The notes under the pieces: model-generated
Database searches by the model: none
What the model was told of the DNA's origin: nothing
Seen by the model: only the letters and a program-made list of their open reading frames with translations
Translations under genes and position numbers: made by a program
NCBI GenBank assembly: GCA_002943765.1
Contig: PQWQ01000004.1
Location: 4,464,001 to 4,528,000, forward strand
DNA from: Psoroptes ovis
Taxonomy: Eukaryota; Arthropoda; Arachnida; Sarcoptiformes; Psoroptidae
Length of the DNA stretch: 64,000 bases
Reading direction: 5' to 3'
In this document: positions 12,901 through 26,374 of the stretch, one piece after another
How the letters are laid out: each line of letters starts with the position of its first letter
Position numbering within the stretch: position 1 is the stretch's first letter

Positions 12901-14408
12901 ATGAATAATGATGATAATTATATGAAATAGCAAAAAAATATTACAATTTTAATGTAACAATTACTGAATAATTTCTCAAGTATCTACTAAATCTAAAAAA
13001 TTCCAAATATTATGTAATTCAACACAAGGATATAAATTGTATGAATTTCCTAAATGAATCTTTGAATTTTCAGTATTATTTTTTCGAAAATCATCATGAT
13101 TTCAAAATGATATTACTCATCATTTTTTCTATTCAATGAATTCCTAAATAATTAAATGCTAATTCAATTGATTGAGTGCGTTGACATTTTTAATATGAAA
13201 TATGAATTTATAAAAAAATAGATCATTTCTTTGATGAATTTTGTTCTATTTTTCCATACAGAAACAATAAGGCCTACTCAAATAAATATATTGACATAAA
13301 AACTGATGAATGAATAAAACAAATGATTACCACTAAAATTGTAATCGATTGACGTCATTTGTTCAATGGAAATAATCAAGTCGAGGTCAATGATTAGAGA
13401 TTGAAATGAATCAAATTATTAAAATAAAAATTAAGCTCTAAACTCACCAGTATTATCGGATTTGGAACTATCAGCCATGGTTGATGTCAATTCTGGCTCA
13501 AAAGTCAAATATTCATTGTTAAACATACAAAGACAGCGTTTGTTATTGATGAATAAGCTAACAAAGCAATTAGCATTTTGCATTAGATTTTTTGATGGTT
13601 TCAATATGAATTGTGGCTGATCATTAAATAAATCATTATCTGCAATTGATTTCATTTCATTTTCATTATTAATGTCATCATCATTCTTTACATTCAAATC
13701 TTTATCCGGCACAAAAGCTTTATTGAAATGATCTTCATCAGTCATTTGTTTATGATTGAGCATCATTTGGACATTGCCTAAAGTGATTTGTTCTTGATAT
13801 GTTTGATTCGGATCCGTATTCTCATTGAACTTATTGTCATCATTTTGTTTTTCCGCATTATCATTATTCGTATCATTTGTTGTTTGGTAATCTTCACATG
13901 TTTCATCGCATGATGCATCTGAAATGGATGGAGTTTGTGATGATGAATTACAAGTTTTATTATGATCATTATTATCAAATTTGTTTATATTAAAATTATT
14001 ATTTATGTATGTATTAGTCGACATTGATGATGATGACGTTGAAATTGATGTTGATAATGATAATGATGATCGTCTTTTTATGCATTGATTTTTATTGTCA
14101 TTATTATCATCGATTCTATTGATTCTGATGTCTAATGTATTCACTGATAAATGCGATTGTTCATTATTAGTATTGTCTATTATGATATTATCACTGTTGT
14201 TATTATGATTATTGATTGATTTGACAGTGCTAATATCATCAAATTTATCGTTTAAAGTCATTTTTCTGTTTAAATTTGGCGACAATTTTGTTGATTTATT
14301 ATTACTGATCATTGATTGCTGTTGCATCAATATGTTTGTATCGATGGTTTTATTGACGGTATATGAATCGCTTGTTTTACGCATACTGAAAAATATTGAT
14401 GAGGACAT
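9913..14408 (-). CDS. CERK: Ceramide kinase with long Asn-rich N-terminal extension
   Basis: Phosphorylates ceramide to ceramide-1-phosphate. Six exons: 14408-13448, 11956-11519, 11452-10768, 10701-10637, 10564-10368 and 10302-9913. Introns are 1491, 66, 66, 72 and 65 nt, all in phase, giving 911 residues against 537 in human CERK. Residues 1-~270 are low-complexity Asn/Asp/Ser-rich. The PH-like region (~275-465) starts NCFVSLFINNKRCLCMF. The diacylglycerol-kinase-type catalytic domain follows, with LLIFINPFGG near 474, VIITEHANQAK, IGGDGMFNEVLNG near 537, GIIPAGSTDAIVY and LGYGFFGD. The CERK-specific cysteine motif C-x3-C-x2-C (NPCGINCTTCKQAG) spans the exon 3/4 join. The tail (FLAINSA, GNGCADLIL, SVWNCDGEI, IHVKIHCQLVELYASG) matches the end of CERK, not sphingosine kinase. 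The first exon joins by matching phase (phase 1) and contributes the start of the PH region, so it belongs to this gene; a shorter alternative first exon is possible. Confidence 0.93.
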
Positions 14409-16717
14409 TTTATTTATGCATGTGTCAGTGATTTAATCAATTGGTTGAACCATCAAATTTTGATTGCAAACAAAAATTTCCCTGTTAAAAAAATTTATTT
14501 TTATTGAATCTTGCAAATTATATTTTCTTTGGTATCAATTATTACACAAATCAATTTTTAATTTATTTCTATCAATTTTGATTAAGTTTCATCATTATGA
14601 TCGATGGAAATTTAATTCATTTTTTTTTATTTCTTTAAATGTTTCGATTAAAATTGGCCTTGAAAATAATTTTCAATCATTTTTTTATCTAAGTAACTAA
14701 TTATGAAAAAATAAATTTGAATCATAAAGCTTAACATAGTATTACTTTGTGACTGGTAAATATATTGAAATTTCAAAATAGATTTCCATACTTAACTTAA
14801 ATGAATTTATCATAGTTCAAGGATAATATATTGATATTATCGATGTGCATTTTTGCTCTTATATTTTTATTATTTGGTTTACCAAAAACATACATTTGAA
14901 ACACTAAAGATCAAATGATATCGATTGTTCATTTAGCATGCAAATAGCTTTTTCAACATATTTTCAAATGTGAAAAATTGAAATGTCCACTTGACATTTA
15001 TCCAAGTGAAAAATTCATACAAAGATAATCAATTAAATGATTGTACTTACCGTATGATTTGAAAGTTTGCAAAAGTTTTTTCAAAAATTTTATTTGAAGA
15101 TAAATAAATATTCAAATGATATAAGAAAATAAAATTCATGTCACAATTGTGTCTGCTTCATTTTGTTTCAATAAGATAACCATTACTTTTTGGAATATTA
15201 TGGAAGTGAATATTTGAGAAAATAATATCGAAATCGATATTCTAAATGATGGCAAATAAACTAAAACGATGCAATTTATGTTATTAAAAATCGAAACTAA
15301 AAAAATGAAATAAAAATTGAAAATGGAAATTTATATATATTCATAAATGCATGAACATTTTCATATTGGACGCACATAGACATTCACAATTCATTCATAA
15401 AAACTTGAATTAGAAAATGAATGAATTGAAATAATAATAATAATAATAATGAATTAAATGAACAACAGCAAATAATGAAATTAAATAATTATTATTATTT
15501 GCTTGTTTCCACACATATGTATATATGTGTTAAATCTAAATGCTAACTGTTCGCATACATATTCAAAATATAATTCTCTTTTTTTGTTTGGCTTTGTGTG
15601 TATTGAACGCAAATAGTCATGCAACATCCACAATTGAAATATCTATTTATTCATCTCTTTTTTTTTGATGTTGGTGTTTGTGCGATTGGATCCTTAAATC
15701 CTTGAATGTAATTTGTTGTTTATATATTTATATTCATTCATTCATAATCAATACAAATCAGATATTTTTACATAATACATTTTCGATGCTACTCAAAACG
15801 ATAATAATTCTGAGAGAAATAACCAGATAATTCATACGAGAATTGAAAAGAATTTTTCAATGAACGATTCGTCCATCAATTGAAAAAATAGATGGTGCTT
15901 TGATCGAGAAAGGCTTTGAAGAGTTTCAATGAATAAAATTACATTCAATATTTTCCATGATTGACAATCATAATTAATCAAAGCAAGGCTACTAATTGTG
16001 AATATTGAATGATATAATCTTCGAATATCGAATCAAAATTGTTAAAGGGCATAGAAGTTTTTTCAATACAATCATTAATTCATTTGGAACAGATTAAACC
16101 AATGCAATTTCTGAAAAAAAAATGATTAAGTCCATTGACATTTAATTTTAAATTTGACGTTTTTGATTTTGCTTTCAATTCGGATTACTCGACTACTGGC
16201 TTTCATTGAAAATCAGGTTTTTTTAATATTGAAATAATACGATTAATTTATTCAAAACAGTATTGATTAGTGTGCAATCATTGCATAAAATACATAGTTT
16301 AGAATGACGCAAGTATGGCAACCGTTTCATATTTTTCCATTTATTCAAATTTAAAGGAAATTGATTTGATGCATTCGATTGATTCGTTTGTTTTCACCAG
16401 TTCAATTCAAAGTTCTTTGTTGGCTCAAAGTTAAAATAATAATTTCTTCAATTATTCGAAGGAAGTAGTGAAGGTTAATTGTAAAATTTTGATCAAACAT
16501 TGCGCAGCTTTCATTCATCAACACCAGATGCCACAATGAAGTGGGTGAGATTGAAAGAACGAATATGAAAAAATATGTTAATTAAAATAATTCAATGATG
16601 ATTGAATGATATCATGATAATGGATGGCAATGATTCTCAGTGATTTGAAACAGTTATCGAACTGCGAGTGTTCATGTGAATGGTCATTGAACGACGATGT
16701 ATATCATTGAAATTAAG
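14409..16717. other. Intergenic between CERK start and fibulin end
   Basis: About 2.3 kb, AT-rich, with an ATA/TAA trinucleotide run near 15430-15450. It probably holds the CERK promoter and the fibulin 3' UTR. I see no further gene. Confidence 0.55.
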
Positions 16718-19700
16718 TTAAAATTCATATTCGGATACAATTATGTTTATGAATGCTTTGCTCATGCCACTAAATTTATCATCAGGATAAAGACTGATCG
16801 TCAATTCAAGATTGACATCTTGTGGGCCTTCAATCGGCTCAATTAATGAAATTATTATTCGATCATAATGAGGACGTCTAATTATGAAATTATCACGTTT
16901 CGCTAAACGTATTTGTTTGTGATTGATTGTCGAATGGGCATCAAGCAATGTTAGACTCAATTTAACACCTGGTATGGCAAACACTTTGCCATCTAATGAT
17001 ACTAAATCAATGTATTCCAATGATTTGGGAATGCGTAAATTTGAAACAATCGATAAATAATTGAATGAATACGATATTGGTTTCGATAAATCACGAAATC
17101 CCATTATGCCTTCTTGATGGCGTAAACATCTATGGAAATTTTTGGAAAATATTTTCAAGCAATTTGACTCGATTCAAAATTGTAATTCTAACTTACTTTT
17201 TGGTTTTCATTTCGAAAAAATATCCATCCAAACAAGCGATCGTAATGCAACGATAGCTGCCATGTACATTCAAACAGAATTGATTATCAGGACAAATTTC
17301 TGGTCGTTGTTCACATTCATCAATGTCACGGCAGATGCTACCGTCGTTTATTGTTTCATAGCCTTCTGGACATGTACAGCGAAATGATCCAGGCGTGTTG
17401 ACGCATTTGTAATGACATAATTTGGATTGTGATGGCAAAGATTGTTGGCCAAACAATGAATCACTATCATCATCTAAAACATTTCGATATTCTTGATTAT
17501 TGAACAGTGTTGAATTGTGGTCAAACATTTCACATTCATTTTCATCAATACATGTGAAACCATCAAAATGTAATTTATAGCCAGAATGACATGAGCATTT
17601 ATATGAACCAATGTAATTCTGACAAAAATGATGACATTTATTCAATGTTTGATTGGCACATTCATCAATATCGATGCATTTACTATTATTGATTAGACTG
17701 TCATGATTATCCAACAGGTCAATTAAATTGTCGATTCGTTCATATCCATCTTTACACTCGCAATAATAAGAGCCTATGGTATTGATGCATTGTTGCTGTT
17801 CGGGAAAATCACATAATAATTGTTGCTTGTCTTGTTTACACTCATCGATATCTTCACAAGTACCATTTTTAGTTTTGATAAAACCATTTTTACATTCACA
17901 CGTATAAGAACCTAAACGATTCTCACAAATCATATTCACTGGACATGTGTATGAATGTTCCAAACATTCATCAATATCCTCACAAATATTATAATTGATA
18001 TTCATTCGATATCCTGAATTACATTTTCGATTACAACGATAGCTACCGATTGTATTGGTGCATTTTTCGTCAATCTTACAAGGAGAAATTTCCAGGCATT
18101 CATTTGTATCTTGACAACGCTTTTCTGTGTGATTATAGAAAAATCCATCGCCGCAATTTACTTTCTTACATTTTCCATCAATCATTCGTTCACCGAATTT
18201 GCAGTCATTATGTTTATTGAAGTTATGAATTGAATCAGATTTTTGATCATTATTATTATTATCATTATTCACTTTATCGTCACTAGAAGATAATTTATTT
18301 TTCTGTGTAATTTGATGATTCTTGATAAATGTTGCTTTATTAATTCTAATATTCGAATCACTGCGATTAATGCATTTTTTCTCATTCAAGTCATATGTTT
18401 GCCCTTTGGATTGGCAATATTTTTGGTTATGATAATTTTTTTGTCGTTGTCGTTCTCGATTTTGTTGTTGCCGTTGATGAATGCATTCAAATGAACCGAT
18501 CGTGTTCACACAACGCATTGTGGACATGGGACAATTGCTCAATTTTTGTTCACATTCATCAATATCATCACATTGATTTCTTTGATGATTTTTAATGAAT
18601 CCAGACTGTTTTGCAATATATTTAAGTTTGATTAGAATTGCATTCAATGAAACTATCAAAACATTGAATAAATGAATAAATAAACTAAATCAATACCTTA
18701 CAATGACATTCATAACCACCGAATGTGTTTTGACAAAATGAATTCATTGGACATGGATTCAATGTTCGACGACATTCATCGATGTCTTCACAGATATTCA
18801 ATTTTTCATTACGCAGAAAACCGTCTTTACAAACGATTGGTATGTTCGCTAATAAGGTGTGATTCAATAGTTTTTCACGTTCTATTTCGATGACTGTTTG
18901 AGCCGTTGGATGATGTTGTTTTTGTTGTTCAATCAATGATGTCAATGCATCCAATTCACTATGATTATGGTGATCAGTGTTTAAAACATTAAATGACTTC
19001 TCATTATTAGCATTGATCAGACGGCATTTATAAGTGCCAGGAAAATTGATACAAACATTCCATGACAAATCACAATTATGTTGTCCAATGCGGCATTCAT
19101 CAATGTCTTCACACATGCCACTGAAACGCACATAATGATATCCTTTTGGACATAATGATTTCGGCGCATTGTCATCATACTCCTCATCCGTATTATTTTT
19201 GAATAATGCTGCAGAAATAGGGGCTAAAAATATTGATGATGAACTGTTTCTTGTGATCAATTTATGCATCAAGTATTCGCTCTTATCCTCACAAATGAAT
19301 GTACCGATTTGGTTTTGGCAATATTCATTCAAATAATCACAATTATTCAAACCTTCAGCGCATTCATCAATATCGCGGCAACCAGTATCGAATTCATTAC
19401 TGGGACCCAAGCGTCTAAATCCATTAGGACATTCATTAACGCCGACATTTATGCATCTCCAAGAGCCAGGCAAATTCATACATACTTGATAACGATGATT
19501 ACAATCATGTATGCCTTCCATGCATTCATCAACATCTATTCATAATCATTAAATGACTGATTCAATTGTTCATTTATTAAATGAAAAAGCAGACAAACCT
19601 TTGCAACGATTGAGGGTATGATTGAAATAAAAACCAGATGAGCATTCATCTCGATTACCGATCAAGTTTGGCTGCAAAAGGCCATCATCAGTCCTTTTTT

Positions 19701-20914
19701 TTGGCAGACATTGATAGCCACCATCAGTGTTGGAACAAACTTCATGAGCAACATTACAACCATGTGTCGATTCTTCACATTCATCAATATCGATGCAGTT
19801 TTTGCCATCAACATCTAAATGATAGCCTTCCCAGCATGAACATTTGATCATATTTTCATTCATTTCTGATGATGATTGATGACACCGGTGTGCACATGGT
19901 GATGGACGTAATCGACACCAATCAATGCTTGAATTTATTATTTTCAACGTTTCTTTACAACAAATTTCGGATGCTGCGCTATCATAAGTGCTTGGATTAA
20001 TATTATTTTGATTGCTATAAATTGATACATTTTTAATGATATTGGCATTATTATCACTATCATTATTATGACCGCTATTATTCACATTTTCAAAGTCTGT
20101 GTGCTTGTGTAGCTTTGAAATTTTATTTTTCGATGATATTTGTTCATCAGCCAATACAATATTGAATAAGTTGTTAATATGTTCATTATTTATATTTGAG
20201 CACCAATCGTTGGTGTCCAAATTTAGTAGATTGTTTATTATTTCAATCGTATTCCATTTAGAGATGCGTTGTATAACCGATGAGAAACCTATCATACAGC
20301 CAACACAACAAAATGATTCATCCATAGGCTTATGACTCAGTTTTTTGATTGCTTCATTTGATTGGACTTGATTATAATAATAATGGTCATTATTATCGAT
20401 GAGTAAATGACATTCATAATTCGTTTGTAAAAATGACCAAAATTCGTTTATATCGATTTTAATTTGATTTTGTTCATCATGCACAAATTGGCCGTCATCG
20501 TTTTGTATATAATTGAAATCAGGTTGTTTGACAATATTTTTGATATAAGTTTGTATTGGATTACTATGAATAATATTTTTGCCGATTATTGTACAAAAAT
20601 TTTCATTCAAATATTTGAGACAGCAGTATGTTGTTTTCAATAAACAATTGATACGATCAATACCAACATTGTTTATATTAGGTATCATATGACATTCATT
20701 TCGTCCACTGAAGATTTGTCCAGTTTTACAACATTCATCAACTATGAAAAAATGTGATTCAATCATAAATAAAATCTTTGCATTAACTTTCTATTTAAAA
20801 TCAAAACAATCATTTACCAGCTTCAAATGCGTCGATTGCATTTGATTGCAAATTTAAAATTAAAAATATCAAAATCAATGAAACTAATTGTATTCGTTTG
20901 TGAAGCATTTTCAT
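16718..20914 (-). CDS. FBLN1: Secreted fibulin-1-like extracellular matrix protein with ~13 EGF modules
   Basis: Calcium-binding matrix glycoprotein of basement membranes and elastic fibres. Five exons: 20914-20818, 20741-19599, 19535-18697, 18605-17197 and 17129-16718. Introns are 63-91 nt, in phase, giving 1299 residues. A signal peptide (LVSLILIFLILNLQSNA) covers residues ~9-25. The next ~290 residues carry spaced CC motifs (ECCKTG, YCCLKY, FCCVGC, ICCKE) like the anaphylatoxin-type modules of fibulin-1/2. About 13 EGF modules follow, most beginning D(I/V)DEC, the calcium-binding signature, with closing motifs such as GSYTCECKNGF. The last ~135 residues are the fibulin C-terminal module, ending FINIIVSEYEF as in fibulin-1C. 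It is longer than human FBLN1 (703 aa) because of extra EGF modules and Asn-rich inserts between cysteines. Fibulin-2 is an alternative by size; the C terminus favours fibulin-1. Confidence 0.92.
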
Positions 20915-23900
20915 TTAGATTTCATCAAATTTTTCATGTTTTCACAAATAATTGTTCAAAAATCAAAAAATCAAAAGAAATCCAAAGATTTCCATGTTAA
21001 CATCAGCACAAACATAGATTTTCTTGCAACACAGACAAATTCAGTAGTTTCATAAAAATGAATTCTTTCTGGATTTCTATTTATATGGCTGATTGTTATG
21101 ATTATTATTGCTAAATTAATTCAAATCTAAACATTCGTAATACATCCGTTTTTCATGTAGAATTCGATGCTCTATTTGTGTAATTGTAAATATCATTTCA
21201 GTACACTCCATCCAGCCACATTATTTATTTGATTAATATTTACATTATCGAATAATTAATGTATTGTAAAGTTATATGCTTAAATAAGGATCATCATTCT
21301 ATTCAAAATGATCGTTTTTTCAATTGATTCAAATCAAACTCAGTTTAATTTTAAATGATTTTCAAGGCTTTATCAATTGATTTTGAATCTCAATTCAGGG
21401 TTTTCATGATTTGAATTTAAGATTTCAAGACATTCACATAATCATTTGTCATTGAAATTTTCTATCCATCAAAAATTCAACCCAACATAATCATGACCAT
21501 ATACCAAAATCATTTTGAGTGAAATAATCAATATTTGAGGCTCAAGATGCTTGCTGCAATTATTTTCGATCAAAGTTTTATGCGAATCAATTTAAAATGG
21601 ATGAAAAATGGAGAATATTCCAATATACTTAGAAATTCAAGGAGAAGTTTTAGAGAAGAGTTTATTTATTCATACATATTTGACAGTTTATATCATTTAT
21701 ATTTAAAGCAGAATGTAGTGCAAATGCAATATTTCAAATTCAATTTCAATGTTTATACTTACGATACACACTTGATAGTGGAAAATTTTTTCGACAATCG
21801 TTTAAAAGTTGTTAGCTTTTTGAGCTTAACATAGTCAAAATGCCCGAGTATAGATCGGACCGAGCAAAGCCATGGCAAAATGATTGTACGACACCATCCA
21901 GTCCTAAACTATGAACCGGTTAACATAAATGTTTTCTATGCATAAACAAATGTAAACCTTAGATGTTTTTTGTTAAAATAATTGAAACATATTTTTCTCA
22001 AATGTTGCAAATTTTATTCTATTTTTGCTTACATACATTTTTCATGTGATTATTATTATTATTTTGAATATTATTTTGCTTCATTTCATTGCATGCATTC
22101 ATTCATTTTCTTTGAGTGAATATGGAAAAGTGGATGAATATATGTACATGTTTTATTATGGCAAATTGTTTTAATCATATACATTTTACAGAAAAGAGAG
22201 CATTTTAAATGTTTTTTTTTGTGCAATCATAATAGAAAATAATAATGATGATCATAATACTCAAGATGAAATATTCAAAGATGTGAAGAAATAGAAAGAT
22301 AATAATATAAAATTATGGCCTTTTCTTATGTCAAAAATAATAATTCTGCCATTATATTCATTCTCATGGGTTTCTCATACATTATATATATATTTGTATT
22401 ATGATTGCGTACTTGAAAAAAATAAATGAATAAGAATGATGCTTTTATTATTATTAATTTCGATGTATGTGTATTTGAATCATTATCTTACATATTATAC
22501 ATCTGACAACATTAAAAAAGCATTGAATTTTAAGCAAGAATCAACAGAAAATATTAAAAATCTTTTCACCAATTGGACCATTGATTTTTTTTCAGTCGGC
22601 TATTGTCACTGAATTTCATTTGATTTACAAAATATATATGATCGAAAAGTGTTGAAAGAATGCGCTGAATTGAGTTCAAACACACATTCTGATATGAATG
22701 CAGTTCACGAATATCAGTTGATGTAAATATATATAGAAAATGATTTTCTATTTTCCAAAAGGTGGAATTCCCTTGGAAAAAATGAAATAATAAATAGATC
22801 ACAGTCATTCAAAATTTTCAAGTCAACTTAGTTTCAGTTAAAACTGGTCGAATCCATTGAAAACAAAATCGATCTGATTTTTGTAATATTCTTGATGAAA
22901 TATATTTTGTCATTAAGAATTGTATGAGTCAAAATTTAATTTATTTCTTTTTTAATGAAATTTTTAATATCCACTCTTTATTTGGTTATATATTAACATA
23001 GTCAACATTCGATTTTTGTACATGACATGATATAGCAATGTACTGATATATTTTCAAATAGAACCTTAGCCCAAATGATTGTGAAACAAGTGAACAGCTA
23101 TTAAATAGTAGAAAAGCCCAAAGCAAACATTTAATAAATGAAATTTATTAAAAATCGATTTTTCCACCAATCAAATAAATAGAAATGCATTAAATCAAAT
23201 TGATAAATGAAAATTGTCAACCAAATTCGAATCGATTAAAATGTTATCATTTTTGACTTTATTTTCTCTAAAAACCAATCAACAACCCAAACGGTTTCAA
23301 TGCTCAGTTTGCGATCAATTTGATTTTGTCAATTCTTTATTTGTATGTGAAAACAAATTAGGAAGGAAATCTAGAACTTATTTGAATCAAAGGATTTATC
23401 ATTGTTAGTTACAGGCTCAAATATTGTTTTGAATAAAATTGTTACTTTATTCATTTTGCGATCTACAAATGATGAGAAAATCAAAAAGCAATTTGTTTGT
23501 TTGGTCAATCAATATAAATAGCATGCGATTCGCTAATGAATTATTGACTGAAAAGCAATGAAAATTAATTAGAAAATGAGCAATGGGATGGAATTTCATT
23601 TATGATTATTTTCAATATTTTCATGATGAAAATAAATTTATCGAAAATAATTAATTTTTTCCTCTTCAAAATATATTCTAAATGATTATGGGCGTACTTT
23701 ACATTGTTATTATTTCCTATTTCCCAATTTGAATCATACCAAAGTTTATTCCGTATATTTTTCATTCTTTTCATGTGAATTAATATTCGCTATTAGTTTT
23801 GTTGCTAGCCGCTGAGCTTTGGCCAGAATTTCAATTTTTCAGCGCAAAAAATAATGAAAATAAATTTTTGCAGCTAAAACTGGAAAGTTGAACCTTTTTT

Positions 23901-25157
23901 TGAATTTTTGAGCCAAACAATAACGAATATTAATAACGAAAAAAGATGTGAAAATTTAGGGCCAAATTCCACCATATGTTACATATGTTTGATATGTTTC
24001 AGTTTAAATTTTTTTGCAAATTCCATGCATGAAAATCAAATCGAATCAAATCCATTTTACACTTGGTCTATTGACCATAGCTAAAGCAAACACAGCTTAA
24101 AATAACATTAAACACAATTTCTCATCAATTTCACTTTTCAGCCAAAAATAGAAGAAGATTGGTAATTTGTTTGTTTAAATTGAAAATAAATAACAACTTT
24201 GCCTTTTTGCGTCACATGTTTATAACAGGCTCAGACATAAATATAAATTGAATCAATTTTCTCTGTTAAAAAGTTGAAAATTTTCTAACAACCGAAAAGT
24301 AGTGAAAAGTAGTGAAAAAATAGCTGAACATTATGACATGAAATTGAGTGTATTAACTTAATTTATCTGTTTATAAAAATTATATTAAAGTAAAGTAAAA
24401 TTTCTTGTAAAACTTTGTCATTTAATACATCAAACAGATCATTTTCGAGAAAAATCGATTTATTGAAAATTAATTGTATTCGCAGCAATTTAAAGCAAAT
24501 TCTCGCATTTGGTGATTGTTATTAATTTGAAAATTAAAAAATAACTTTTTAAATGAATGAATGTTTATTTTTCCCATTTTCAATACACCGACTCATATGT
24601 TTTAAAATATATTTCACTGAATAAAAGTTTCCTTTATATACATGCCAAACTGAATTGCATGAGGAGAAAAATTATATTCAAATGTATTAGTAACAAAAAC
24701 GAAAAAAACCCTAAAGAATCGAAATGAAAATTTGATGTATTGGATGCATGTGCGTTTATAATTTTTTTTATTTGAAACTTTTCCGATAACAAACGTGTGA
24801 GTGTGCATTGCGCCAACTCCTAAGTGTAACACAAATAATGGAAATGGCAATAAAAATAATTTTTCAGTATTTCGATTTTCAATTTATAATAAAACAGTCA
24901 TGAAGCTAACACCGAGTTTGTTAGTTTGTCGTCTAAATGAACATTTCATTTGTGTTAATTGAATTTTCTTAGGTATTTTTAAATTTGAAAATTGTGAGAT
25001 ATTCATTTATTTGTGCATTCATTCCTCCATAGAATTCTTTTTTGTTGTGTTTCATTGCATTTTGACACTTTTATTTGAGTATCGCTAATTAATTTTTTGT
25101 TTTATCAAACAATCCACTGTTCAAATGGAATTTGTTATGAATTGAAATTTTTTTTAT
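20915..25157. other. Intergenic region upstream of fibulin and of the small membrane-protein gene
   Basis: About 4.2 kb, AT-rich. The upstream regions of two divergent genes meet here. A less AT-rich block lies at about 21836-21925. Short AAGTAGTGAA direct repeats occur near 24295-24318, and a (TA)n run near 22385. The open frames are short and give no recognisable domain. Confidence 0.5.
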
Positions 25158-25949
25158 ATGGTTGGTAACTGTGCAAAATATGTTAAATCAATCGATGAAC
25201 TGAATGTCTACGAAATGTTTCGACAACGATCACAAAGGCAGCAGAAATTATCGGATCGAATAAAATACTTAAATAATATGGAAGAAAATTATAAATTGAT
25301 TAATGAAATGTTTTACATATCAACAACTACGAGTAAAACAAGTAAATTAAGTTTGAGTGATGGAAATAGTAATAATGGAATGAATAATGAAAATGATGAA
25401 AACAGTGATCATTATGATGATTATAAATTCAATAATGATCATGATTATTATCTTCAAACGACCAAAAATGATAATCATAAATATGAACAGCTCAACAAAC
25501 GAGAACATGATCTAAATAATGATTATAATAATGACAGCAACAATCAGTATGATCGACTCGATACATTCGAACAGCAACAAGATCAGCGTAATTATAATGA
25601 TGTTATAGACTTTGATAGATTTAATGAAAAACAATTACATGGATCGAGCAAAAATAATAAACAATCATTGATGATATTTTCGGATAAAAAGAATGATAAT
25701 TATCAAAATAATAACCATAATAATTTGAATCAATTGGACAAAAATGAACAAGATTACTACAAAGATTATGATCCAATGGTTGGCTATCGAATAGCTATTT
25801 CATTGGGATTATTGATACTGATATTCATCATTTTCATTTTGTATAAAACACATTGTCAAAGCAAGAAAAATCGCCGTCTATTGATGAATGTACAACAAAA
25901 TATTCAAATGACTAATCTACGTCAATCAAAATTGACAAATAAATTATAA
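25158..25949 (+). CDS. Uncharacterised single-pass membrane protein, Asn/Asp-rich
   Basis: A 263-residue product in a single open frame beginning at a clear ATG. I do not recognise a family. Residues 1-~55 are charged and likely helical (FRQRSQRQQKLSDRIKYLNN). Residues ~60-205 are an Asn/Asp/Tyr/Gln-rich low-complexity stretch. Residues ~209-229 are a strong membrane segment (RIAISLGLLILIFIIFILYK), followed by a short basic tail (CQSKKNRRLL). There is no signal peptide, so it is either tail-proximal anchored or its signal exon lies upstream and was missed. The regular codon structure and hydrophobic segment argue against a chance frame. It converges on the large orphan membrane gene, 425 bp away. 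Confidence 0.65.
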   Translation: MVGNCAKYVKSIDELNVYEMFRQRSQRQQKLSDRIKYLNNMEENYKLINEMFYISTTTSKTSKLSLSDGNSNNGMNNENDENSDHYDDYKFNNDHDYYLQTTKNDNHKYEQLNKREHDLNNDYNNDSNNQYDRLDTFEQQQDQRNYNDVIDFDRFNEKQLHGSSKNNKQSLMIFSDKKNDNYQNNNHNNLNQLDKNEQDYYKDYDPMVGYRIAISLGLLILIFIIFILYKTHCQSKKNRRLLMNVQQNIQMTNLRQSKLTNKL

Positions 25950-26374
25950 ATATTCGAATTTACATAACCATTTCATGTTTAGTTTGAAGAAAATTCATCT
26001 ATCATCATTATAATTATTATTATTAGTTCTATTTTAGTTTATTGAATTCAGTTCATGTTGAAATCAATACGAGCTAAACTATTTCTGAACTTATTAATCA
26101 AAAATAATCATTACAATTGAATCGATCCAAATTATCTTAAATGCAGACACTGTGCAAATCAAAATCTGGCAACAATTTTCGAGCTCAGAATTTTGAAATC
26201 CATTTTTATAAAATGAGAAAAGAAATATTTGATTGTTAAATTATTTGACTGATTATTAAAATTTAATATCCCATTAAATCAAATTAAACTTAAATCATGA
26301 TTTTGTTGTAACAAAAAAGTTTTTTATACAAATTTTGTTGGCAACGAATTAAAATTAATTTAATATCCAAAATG
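25950..26374. other. Short gap between convergent stop codons
   Basis: 425 bp shared by the 3' UTRs of the two convergent membrane-protein genes. AT-rich; nothing else seen. Confidence 0.5.

Noticed and set aside
21535..21834. 99-codon plus-strand open frame upstream of fibulin
   Set aside because: No recognisable domain, no neighbouring splice-linked exons, and its first codon is not ATG.
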